This document shows, piece after piece, positions 1 through 6,079 of a stretch of DNA of 6,219 bases. This DNA is from Candidatus Aminicenantota bacterium. GTDB lineage: Bacteria > Acidobacteriota > Aminicenantia > UBA2199. A program made the translations under genes and the position numbers. The notes below the pieces were generated by a model. That model searched no databases, was not told the DNA's origin, and saw only the letters and a list, made by a program, of their open reading frames with translations. The stretch covers positions 1 through 6,219 of the forward strand of contig JAOZTV010000190.1 of NCBI GenBank assembly GCA_029939015.1, in the 5' to 3' direction. Every line of letters begins with the position of its first letter. Positions within the stretch are counted from its first letter, which is position 1.

Positions 1-140
1 TTACATATTAAGTTACTTGTAGATCAATTCCGAGAGGCTCGGGTTATTTGCTAATGAGTATGTCGAGGATTTTTGTAAAGCCTTATGGTGCAGCAAGCTT
101 TAGCCTATTCGCCGAAAGAATCGCTCAATTTAGTATATAG
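1..140. other. Unassigned left-end segment, compositionally distinct
   Basis: I cannot assign this segment. It contains 53 G/C of 140 bases (hand count), clearly richer than the following 76 bases (15 of 76) and than the genes. Forward frame 1 is open from the window edge to TAA at 52-54 (17 codons, ending REARVIC). Frame 3 has ATG at 54 overlapping that stop (TAATG) and runs 28 codons to TAG at 138-140, starting MSMSRIFVKPYG. Frame 2 is open from 23 to TAG at 101-103. None is long enough or familiar enough to call a gene. It also contains a compact hairpin at 30-42 and the inverted repeat TAAAGC (76-81) / GCTTTA (97-102). It could be the tail of a gene or pseudogene lying to the left, the end of a mobile element, or a structured RNA. 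I see no tRNA, T-box, SRP RNA, RNase P or tmRNA signature in it. Confidence 0.4.
30..42. repeat. Short perfect hairpin
   Basis: CCGAG (30-34), a three-base loop AGG (35-37) and CTCGG (38-42) form a perfect 5-bp, mostly G:C stem. No T-run follows directly, so it is not a typical intrinsic terminator. It may be an element of a structured RNA or simply a coincidence in a G/C-richer patch. Confidence 0.35.
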
Positions 141-181
141 TAAAAATATAATTTTTTCAGTTTTATGTTTTGATTTTATTT

Positions 182-210
182 TTGCACACTATTAGCTGAT
201 ATGATATAAT
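182..210 (+). promoter_or_regulatory. Strong sigma70-type promoter of serS (extended -10)
   Basis: The -35 is TTGCAC (182-187; consensus TTGACA, four of six matching), the spacer is exactly 17 bases, and the -10 is a perfect TATAAT (205-210) preceded by TG at 202-203, making an extended -10 (TGATATAAT). The 40 bases upstream of the -35 are A/T tracts that resemble an UP element. Taking the last -10 base as position -7, +1 falls on A217, the first base of the serS ATG. This is the only good promoter before the gene run, so it probably drives serS and the downstream machine genes. Confidence 0.75.
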
Positions 211-216
211 CTGAAG

Positions 217-1482
217 ATGCTGGACATAAACTATATAAGAGAAAATATTGAAACTGTAAGAGATAAGGTCGCTTCAAAGGGTGTTGCTTTTGATTCGGAT
301 AATTTCATTAAGCTTGATAAAGAACGAAGATTTCAAATTACTGAAATTGAGAAGATAAAGAGTGAAAAGAACAAGATAGCAAAAGAGATTGGTGTAAAAG
401 CCAGAAACAAGGAAGACATTAGTGATTTAAAGGCTCAATCAATTGCATTTTCAGAAAAAATTGAAAAGATAAACAAAACTCTTGAAAACCTTGAGATAGA
501 ATTCAACGATATTATCCTTGGTATCCCTAATATTATTCACGAATCAGTTCCTATTGGAAAAAACGAGAATGATAATCTACTTATCAGAACGTATGGCGAC
601 AAGCCTGAGTTTGATTTCAAACCACTCCCCCACTGGGAACTTGGTGAAAATAATGGTTTTTTAGATATAAAAAGAGCAACAAAGATATCTGGTGCAAGGT
701 TTTCTCTGTCAACTGGTACTCTTGCAAAACTTGAAAGAGAACTTATTAACCTTATGTTAGAAACCCATACGGTAGAAAATGGTTACAAAGAGGTATTACC
801 GCCTTTTCTTGTAAATGATACAAGTTTAATTGGCACAGGAAATCTACCAAAATTCAAAGAAGACCTTTATAAGGTAGAAGACAATAACCTCTACCTAGTA
901 CCTACTGCAGAAGTTCCACTTACAAATATACATAGAGATGAACTTCTAAATGAGGATGAATTACCTATAAAATATGTTGCCTATACACCTTGTTTTAGAA
1001 GTGAAGCCGGCTCACATGGTAAAGATATTAGAGGAATAATTAGACAACATCAATTCAATAAGGTTGAATTATTAAAATTTTGTCTGCCTGAAAACTCACA
1101 CAAAGAACTTGAAGCCTTAACAAATAATGCTGAGCAGATACTTAAAAAGTTGGGACTTCATTATAGGGTTGTACTCTTATGTAGTGGAGATACTTCATTC
1201 TCATCTGCAAAAACTTATGATATTGAAGTTTGGATGCCTGAAAGAAATGGCTTTTTAGAAATCTCCTCATGTTCAAATTTTGAAAGCTTTCAGGCGAGAA
1301 GAGCCAGAATTAAATATAAAAATAAGAATAATAAAAAAGACTTTTTGCATACATTAAACGGTTCAGGCCTTGCCCTTGGAAGAACAGTTGCTGCAATTAT
1401 GGAAAATTATCAGTCAGCAGATGGAAAAATCAGAATTCCTGAGATATTGAGAGAAAAGTTTAATAATAAAAAATATCTATAA
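217..1482 (+). CDS. serS: Seryl-tRNA synthetase
   Basis: This cytoplasmic class II aminoacyl-tRNA synthetase charges tRNA-Ser with serine using ATP. It also charges tRNA-Sec where that tRNA exists. At 421 residues it has normal bacterial length. Residues 1-100 form the N-terminal domain with the long antiparallel coiled coil (Lys/Glu-rich, about 30-97) that grips the tRNA long variable arm. The catalytic domain follows: the serine-binding TAE at 230-232, motif 2 with FRSEAG (260-265) and RQHQF (276-280), the AKTYDIEVW region (331-339), the EISSCSNF segment (348-355), and motif 3 GSGLALGR (382-389) with its ATP-binding arginine. All expected residues are present, so the enzyme looks functional. 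The start MLDINYIREN is typical of the family, fixing ATG 217. No clear Shine-Dalgarno precedes it, and the predicted transcription start coincides with the ATG, so translation is probably leaderless. The stop abuts the next gene directly. Confidence 0.98.
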   Translation: MLDINYIRENIETVRDKVASKGVAFDSDNFIKLDKERRFQITEIEKIKSEKNKIAKEIGVKARNKEDISDLKAQSIAFSEKIEKINKTLENLEIEFNDIILGIPNIIHESVPIGKNENDNLLIRTYGDKPEFDFKPLPHWELGENNGFLDIKRATKISGARFSLSTGTLAKLERELINLMLETHTVENGYKEVLPPFLVNDTSLIGTGNLPKFKEDLYKVEDNNLYLVPTAEVPLTNIHRDELLNEDELPIKYVAYTPCFRSEAGSHGKDIRGIIRQHQFNKVELLKFCLPENSHKELEALTNNAEQILKKLGLHYRVVLLCSGDTSFSSAKTYDIEVWMPERNGFLEISSCSNFESFQARRARIKYKNKNNKKDFLHTLNGSGLALGRTVAAIMENYQSADGKIRIPEILREKFNNKKYL

Positions 1483-2688
1483 ATGCCATATTATAAATGC
1501 ACTTTAATTAATGAGAATGGTGATATAAACACAAAAGTTCTATATGCTAAAAACAAAAAAGATTTAGAAGAAAACTACTCAGGCAAAGATGAACGAATTT
1601 TATCAATAAAAAGATCTTATTCTGACCTGTTAAGCACTTCCATACAACTTAGCTCCAAAGTTAAAAACTCTGAATTTATTTTATTTAATCAAAAACTTGT
1701 TATTCTTTTAAGATCGGGTACTTCGTTTATCAAGGCTCTTCAGGTAATACTAGCAGAAATGAATTCCTCTGCATTTAAGGAGATTTTAATTAAGGTAGAG
1801 GCTGACATAACAAACGGAGAATCAATTTCCAATGCCTTTAGTTCGCCAAACATACCTTTTATAAAAATATATAAAGCTTCATTACTTGCCGGAGAAAAGA
1901 GTGGCAATTTAATACCTATATTGGAAAAATTTAATTCATATACAGAGAAGATAACAAATTTAAAACGTAAAACATATTCAAGTCTCTCCTACCCCATTGT
2001 CCTCTTTGTATTTATGGTTGCAATGATCTTTGTAGTTATGACATTTGTTATCCCAAGTTTTTCAGGTTTCTATGAAAGTTTTAATGCTGACCTCCCTGAT
2101 ATTACTCTTTTTTTTATTAAAGTATCAGATATAATGAAAACAAATTATATGGTGTTTTTTATAATTATAGCTATGATTTATATATCTATAAAACTAATAG
2201 AAAAATACACAAAATATATTATTATTCATAGATTTATACTGTCAATTCCTTTTATTGGTGATATAGTTTTACAAAATGCTTTGGCAGTATTTTCAAGAAC
2301 ACTTTCAATTTTAATTTCTGGAGGTATTCCCATTCCAGAATCAAGTAAGTATGCAATTGAAGTCTTTTCAAATAAATTCATACATTCAAAATTCAAAGAT
2401 ATTCCAGCTAAGATTATAGAAGGAAATCTTCTATCGCATACCATTAAAGAAATTGATATTGTTCCAGGTATTATGAAAGAAGTTGTTCAAATTGGAGATT
2501 CATCAGGAAATCTATCTGAAATTCTGAATAAGAATGCAGATTTTTTCGAATCAACAATAGACTCAAAGATCAACTCCTTTATATCTCTAATCGAACCAAT
2601 TATGATAATCGTACTTGGCAGTGTTGTTACTTTTATGCTTATTTCAATATATCTGCCAATATTTAATTCAATGAGGGTAATACAATGA
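1483..2688 (+). CDS. gspF: Type II secretion / type IV pilus inner-membrane platform protein (GspF/PilC family)
   Basis: This polytopic inner-membrane protein sits at the centre of the assembly platform and is thought to be moved by the ATPase to insert or extract pilin-like subunits. Its 401 residues match the family. The N-terminus is the usual small cytoplasmic domain (MPYYKCTLINENGD, then ILSIKR near 39-44). Two T2SSF repeats follow, about 65-190 and 266-393, each with the family signature: GEKSGNL at 137-143 and GDSSGNL at 338-344. Hydrophobic spans lie at about 170-192, 221-238 and 369-393, the usual three-span layout, with a conserved-looking proline at the start of the first (P171). 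ATG 1483 directly follows the serS stop with zero spacing. No Shine-Dalgarno is visible, so translation probably depends on ribosomes finishing serS. Choosing between GspF and PilC is not possible from this protein alone. Confidence 0.95.
   Translation: MPYYKCTLINENGDINTKVLYAKNKKDLEENYSGKDERILSIKRSYSDLLSTSIQLSSKVKNSEFILFNQKLVILLRSGTSFIKALQVILAEMNSSAFKEILIKVEADITNGESISNAFSSPNIPFIKIYKASLLAGEKSGNLIPILEKFNSYTEKITNLKRKTYSSLSYPIVLFVFMVAMIFVVMTFVIPSFSGFYESFNADLPDITLFFIKVSDIMKTNYMVFFIIIAMIYISIKLIEKYTKYIIIHRFILSIPFIGDIVLQNALAVFSRTLSILISGGIPIPESSKYAIEVFSNKFIHSKFKDIPAKIIEGNLLSHTIKEIDIVPGIMKEVVQIGDSSGNLSEILNKNADFFESTIDSKINSFISLIEPIMIIVLGSVVTFMLISIYLPIFNSMRVIQ
2673..2677 (+). promoter_or_regulatory. Ribosome binding site of gspE
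   Basis: GAGGG lies seven bases before ATG 2685, inside the end of gspF. It supports this start, whose ATGA overlap with the gspF stop also indicates coupled translation. Confidence 0.7.
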
Positions 2689-4211
2689 TAGATTTAACAA
2701 AGATAAAAATAGACTATGAACTGCTTAAACAATTTCCTGCAGAATTCCTTATAAAAAACCTTTTCTTTCCTATTAATAAAGAAAACAATCTGATTAAAAT
2801 AGTAACCTTTGATCCGGAAAATCTGGATAAAATTTCTATGATAGAAAATTATGCTGCTTGTAAAATTCTTGCAGAAAAAGTAGAAAGAAATGAAATAGAG
2901 AAAATTTTAAAGAAAGGTGATATTTATCAAACAATAATAAAGAATAAAACATCTTCATTCCTACAGAAAGAAGATGTTGAAAAAAACGATGAAGAATCAC
3001 TAACAATCGAAAACATCACAGACGAAGATGATTCAATTGTAAAGCTCCTAAATAATATTATTTTTTCTGCGGTAAGTAGAAAATCTTCAGATATCCATAT
3101 AGAGGTATCCAGTAAAGCAGTTATTGTTAAATTCAGAATAGATGGAATATTAAACAGATTTATGGAACCATTAGATATTTCAAATCGTTCCCCCTTAATA
3201 ACACGATTAAAAGTAATTTCAGACCTTGATATTGCTGAAAGACGAATCCCTCAGGACGGTAGATTTAGATTAAATATTAATAAAAGAACAATTGACTTCC
3301 GTGTTTCTATTATGCCTGCAGTCTATGGGGAAAATGCCGTTATTAGAATTTTAGACAGGGAAATGATTACAGAAAATTTAAAGGATTTAAGCTTAAAAGA
3401 ATTAGGTTTTACAGAAGAACTTGTTGAAAAAATCAATTATTATATCAGGCAACCGTATGGTATGTTCCTGGTAACAGGTCCAACAGGTAGTGGCAAAACC
3501 ACAACCCTCTATGCCGCCCTAAACGAGATTAAAAGCTCAGAGGATAAAATCATTACAATTGAAGACCCCGTTGAATATCAAATAGATGACATAACACAAA
3601 TACCTGTAAATGAAAAAAAAGGTTTGACCTTTGCAAAGGGCTTAAGGTCAATTTTAAGACATGATCCTGATAAGATCATGGTTGGTGAAATACGTGACTC
3701 GGAAACAGCACAAATTGCAATTCAATCAGCTCTTACTGGACATCTTGTTTTTACAACTGTTCATGCAAATAATGTTTTTGATGTTCTTGGTAGATTCATC
3801 CACATGGGAGTTGATACTTATAGTTTTATTTCAAGTCTGAATTGTATAGCTGCCCAGAGATTGGTCAGAAAACTATGTAATAGATGTAAAGAAAAGAAAG
3901 TTTTGACAAAAGACATATTAGACTATAATAGAATAGAGAAGAAAGAATTGGGTAGCGAAGTATATACTCCCATTGGTTGTCAGGAATGTTTAAACACTGG
4001 CTACTCGGGTAGAATTGCAATTGGAGAAATCCTTGAGTTAGACGATGCAATAAAGGAAATGATACTTGCACAAAAACCTACTTCAGAAATTAAAAAAATT
4101 GCTATGGCATCAGGAATGGTTTCAATTAGAAGAAATGGAATAGAAAAAGTTGAAAATGGCTTGACATCAATTGAGGAATTGAATAGAGTAACAGTTAAAG
4201 AATGGAAATGA
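2685..4211 (+). CDS. gspE: Type II secretion / type IV pilus assembly ATPase (GspE/PilB family)
   Basis: This hexameric cytoplasmic ATPase powers subunit polymerisation through the adjacent GspF. Residues 1-80 form a short T2SSE_N-type domain, which in GspE docks onto GspL/PilM. An acidic linker follows (94-117), then the N2 domain with SSDIHIE (134-140), and the RecA-like ATPase core. Walker A is GPTGSGKTT (265-273), the Asp box is IEDPVEY (292-298), Walker B is around IMVGEIRD (331-338), and the His box is TGHLVFTTVHAN (351-362). A zinc-binding tetracysteine is intact: C398, C401, C432 and C435. At 508 residues it is close to classical GspE and shorter than typical PilB (about 560-570), because a tandem N-terminal module is missing. 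The tetracysteine and gene context favour an assembly ATPase over a PilT retraction ATPase. The start is supported by GAGGG upstream and the ATGA overlap. Confidence 0.96.
   Translation: MIDLTKIKIDYELLKQFPAEFLIKNLFFPINKENNLIKIVTFDPENLDKISMIENYAACKILAEKVERNEIEKILKKGDIYQTIIKNKTSSFLQKEDVEKNDEESLTIENITDEDDSIVKLLNNIIFSAVSRKSSDIHIEVSSKAVIVKFRIDGILNRFMEPLDISNRSPLITRLKVISDLDIAERRIPQDGRFRLNINKRTIDFRVSIMPAVYGENAVIRILDREMITENLKDLSLKELGFTEELVEKINYYIRQPYGMFLVTGPTGSGKTTTLYAALNEIKSSEDKIITIEDPVEYQIDDITQIPVNEKKGLTFAKGLRSILRHDPDKIMVGEIRDSETAQIAIQSALTGHLVFTTVHANNVFDVLGRFIHMGVDTYSFISSLNCIAAQRLVRKLCNRCKEKKVLTKDILDYNRIEKKELGSEVYTPIGCQECLNTGYSGRIAIGEILELDDAIKEMILAQKPTSEIKKIAMASGMVSIRRNGIEKVENGLTSIEELNRVTVKEWK
3903..3929 (+). 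promoter_or_regulatory. Possible internal promoter inside gspE
   Basis: A perfect TTGACA (3903-3908) and a perfect TATAAT (3924-3929) lie on the coding strand, but the spacer is only 15 bases, shorter than the preferred 17. It falls in the variable stretch between the two Cys pairs of gspE, where codon choice is less constrained. It could add transcription of pilM onward. In AT-rich DNA such matches also occur by chance. Confidence 0.3.
4161..4189 (+). promoter_or_regulatory. Possible internal promoter just before pilM
   Basis: A perfect -35 TTGACA (4161-4166) is followed after 17 bases by TAGAGT (4184-4189), matching four of six -10 positions including the important second A and last T. The implied start near 4196 is 6 bases before ATG 4202 and 12 before ATG 4208. 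Position and spacing are good. The weak -10 and lack of experimental support keep confidence low. Confidence 0.3.
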
Positions 4212-5035
4212 ATATATTTAATAAATACAGTTTACCCAATCAATTCATATTTGCAGGCAATGATTATCTATATATTACACAAAAAGATAAAAGTAAATAT
4301 ATCACAAATAATGTAAATTATAAATCCTTAAGCACATTTGACAATAATAATTACCCAGACGAAGAAATATCAAAGATAAGACTATTATTAAATTCAAATC
4401 CAACAGGAATAGTTTTAAATTCATCTTTCTTTGTATTTAATATACTTAAGTTTGAAAAGATTCCTTTTAACAAAAAGAAACTCTCATCAATTGTTAACTG
4501 GCGTATTGAAAAAATATTTCCTGAAGACCAGAGTCTTTATATACATCAATTTTATATCTTAAATACTGAATATATTCTCTCCGTACTCATACGTAAAGAA
4601 ACAAAAAAATCTATTGATAATTTCTTTTTCAAACTAGGAGTGAAGCAAGCTTATTTTGGTAGTTCGACAATTGAACTCATTAATTTATTATATGGTTCCT
4701 CAAATCCATTAAAAAGTCTTACTAGCTCAAAAAAACCTGATTTTTTTATTGAACTTTGGGGTAATTCAGCAACTATTGTTTTTCAGAATAAATTAACCCC
4801 CTTTTATATTCGTAAGTTTATTTTTCTAAATAAAGAAGAATTAGAATCAGAGATTGAGAAAACTGTTAAGTATATTAAAAGTAGTTATAGTCTTTTGCCA
4901 AAATCATATTGTCTTTTTAAAAACAATTCGGATATCGAAGGAAAAGACATACATAGAGATTTAAGTAAATCAGGATTAATTAAAATTGATATTGAAAATA
5001 AGTTTAGCAGATTTATCAAGGGAGTATCCCTATGA
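4202..5035 (+). CDS. pilM: PilM-like / GspL cytoplasmic-domain-like assembly protein
   Basis: This is probably the cytoplasmic actin-like-fold protein linking the ATPase to the PilN/PilO ring. Similarity is visible but weak. Residues 94-120 (LSSIVNWRIEKIFP, then HQFYIL) fit the PilM/GspL stretch in which a helix leads to a conserved proline and a strand. FFIELWGNSATIVF (181-194) sits where PilM has its second phosphate loop. No hydrophobic membrane span is present, so it should be soluble. At 277 residues it is well below typical PilM (about 350), and no glycine-rich DxG nucleotide loop is visible at the N-terminus (FAGNDYLYI, 17-25) or at 181-194, so ATP binding is doubtful. Two starts are possible: ATG 4202, annotated here, and ATG 4208, which would give the ATGA overlap used by neighbours. 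Neither has a good Shine-Dalgarno. Position before PilN- and PilO-like genes is the strongest support. Confidence 0.75.
   Translation: MEMNIFNKYSLPNQFIFAGNDYLYITQKDKSKYITNNVNYKSLSTFDNNNYPDEEISKIRLLLNSNPTGIVLNSSFFVFNILKFEKIPFNKKKLSSIVNWRIEKIFPEDQSLYIHQFYILNTEYILSVLIRKETKKSIDNFFFKLGVKQAYFGSSTIELINLLYGSSNPLKSLTSSKKPDFFIELWGNSATIVFQNKLTPFYIRKFIFLNKEELESEIEKTVKYIKSSYSLLPKSYCLFKNNSDIEGKDIHRDLSKSGLIKIDIENKFSRFIKGVSL
5018..5024 (+). promoter_or_regulatory. Ribosome binding site of pilN-like gene
   Basis: AAGGGAG lies seven bases before ATG 5032, inside the end of the pilM-like gene. It is a strong site and settles the start, which overlaps the preceding stop as ATGA. Confidence 0.75.
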
Positions 5036-5568
5036 AAAATATAAACTTTAATATAGGTGAAGATAAAAAACTGAATTATATCAGAATAATGATTATTGGA
5101 TTATTTACAATTTTTATTTCAACTTTTTTTATTAAAGCAGGCATAAATAATATAATTTTCCTAAATTCAAAAACAACAGAAAAACAATTACAAATTAATA
5201 AACTAAATAATTATATTGACAAAGTCTCAAAGAATGAGTCAAAGATGTTAAGTGAAATTAAAAGCAATAGGGGTAAATGGGAACCAAGAATTAAATTTAT
5301 TAACTCTTTAATTCACAAAAAAACTTTTCCTTTTTTAAAAAGACTTGATATTCTTGAAAACTTAATGCCAAATGAAGCTTATTTACGGAATATTTCAATT
5401 AAATATGGTTCAAAAAACAGAGTTATTTTAAACATTGAAAGTAACTCCTATCAAACATTATTAGAAATATATAAGGTATTTGGAAAATTGGACTTGAAAT
5501 TTGGAAAAGAATCCAAGAAAGACGGAAAATATCTAAATACAATGACTGTGGTGATGCAAGATGAATAG
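5032..5568 (+). CDS. pilN: PilN-like inner-membrane alignment protein
   Basis: This bitopic inner-membrane protein pairs with PilM in the cytoplasm and PilO in the periplasm. It is equivalent to the membrane and periplasmic part of GspL. The short cytoplasmic N-terminus (residues 1-16) begins MKNINFNIGED. NINFNI sits where PilN carries its INLLP-type PilM-binding motif, here diverged. One hydrophobic span covers about 18-44, then a charged, probably coiled-coil stretch (46-82). The ferredoxin-like PilN domain occupies about 90-176, recognisable by FLKRLDILENLMPNEAYLRN (100-119) followed by a strand and the NSYQTLLEIYKVFGKL helix. The length of 178 residues is normal for PilN (about 170-220). 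The start is well supported by AAGGGAG and an ATGA overlap. Confidence 0.82.
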   Translation: MKNINFNIGEDKKLNYIRIMIIGLFTIFISTFFIKAGINNIIFLNSKTTEKQLQINKLNNYIDKVSKNESKMLSEIKSNRGKWEPRIKFINSLIHKKTFPFLKRLDILENLMPNEAYLRNISIKYGSKNRVILNIESNSYQTLLEIYKVFGKLDLKFGKESKKDGKYLNTMTVVMQDE

Positions 5569-6079
5569 AAAAGATATTTTCACTAAATTGGTAATTATAG
5601 TTTTTGCCATTACAATATTATTTTTTTTATTCACAAAGGTACTTATTTTAATTAAAAATAATACTTATGCAAATGCAGATAAAAAAATCGAAAAATTATT
5701 AGAAAAAAAAGAAAAACTTCAAGAAACTGAGAAGGCCCTCGGTGAATATAAAAATTTTGGTTCTGTTTATAATAAAATAAAACAGGAAAGGTTTTTTAAA
5801 TATAAGGATATTTCCGTATTTAGAAAAATGCTTCAACAATTACTTTCACAGTATAATTTTCAAAGTTCAAGTTATAATTTTAGTGGAAAGGAAATACTTA
5901 AAGAGTTTATTAGAGTTCCATTATCTATCAAACTAACAGGACAGTATAAGGATTTAAAAAAATTTATATATGATATTAATAAGATGAAAAAATTCATAAA
6001 TATAAATTCAATGAAATTTCAAAAAGCAAAATCTAATATAACAGGAAGCTTTTCAATGGAGGTGTATTTTGTTAAATAA
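5561..6079 (+). CDS. pilO: PilO-like inner-membrane alignment protein (GspM counterpart)
   Basis: This inner-membrane protein forms a heterodimer with PilN in the periplasm and carries the PilP-like subunit. A short N-terminus (MNRKDIFTK) precedes one hydrophobic span at about 10-31. A Lys/Glu-rich coiled coil follows (about 38-63), then a ferredoxin-like domain at about 84-171. The segment VPLSIKLTGQYKDLKKFIYD (119-138) is the most PilO-like part, matching the family's strand, G-x-Y and helix pattern, followed by ININSMKF and a closing strand SFSMEVYF. At 172 residues it is a little shorter than many PilO proteins (about 190-210). ATG 5561 overlaps the previous stop by eight bases. GGTG at 5550-5553 gives a modest Shine-Dalgarno at a seven-base distance. 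Confidence 0.83.
   Translation: MNRKDIFTKLVIIVFAITILFFLFTKVLILIKNNTYANADKKIEKLLEKKEKLQETEKALGEYKNFGSVYNKIKQERFFKYKDISVFRKMLQQLLSQYNFQSSSYNFSGKEILKEFIRVPLSIKLTGQYKDLKKFIYDINKMKKFININSMKFQKAKSNITGSFSMEVYFVK
6058..6062 (+). promoter_or_regulatory. Ribosome binding site deciding a TTG start
   Basis: GGAGG lies six bases before TTG 6069. It is the best Shine-Dalgarno in the window and has no in-frame ATG or GTG at a suitable distance, so it identifies TTG 6069 as the start of the last gene. Confidence 0.75.

Noticed and set aside
22..140. tRNA or other standard small RNA gene on either strand
   Set aside because: No T-arm GGTTC-type sequence with matching acceptor stem, no CCA end, and no SRP RNA, RNase P or tmRNA core motif could be found.
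142..157. AAAAAT-ATA-ATTTTT inverted repeat as an intrinsic terminator
   Set aside because: The stem has no G:C pairs and would be too weak. It is better explained as part of the A/T tract upstream of the promoter.
1..216. T-box or other riboswitch leader controlling serS
   Set aside because: No T-box bulge motif (GGTGG-type) or terminator/antiterminator pair is visible, and the promoter at 182-210 lies downstream of nearly all of this sequence, so it would not be in the serS mRNA.
2226..2444. 72-codon open frame on the minus strand
   Set aside because: It lies wholly inside gspF, whose second T2SSF repeat is intact there, and has no recognisable domain.
3865..4071. 68-codon open frame on the minus strand
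   Set aside because: It is antisense to the zinc-binding and C-terminal part of gspE, which is clearly coding, and its product resembles nothing known.
5690..5720. A-rich tract in pilO as a frameshift or slippage site
   Set aside because: The run of lysine and glutamate codons is simply the coiled coil. The reading frame continues intact into the PilO-like domain.
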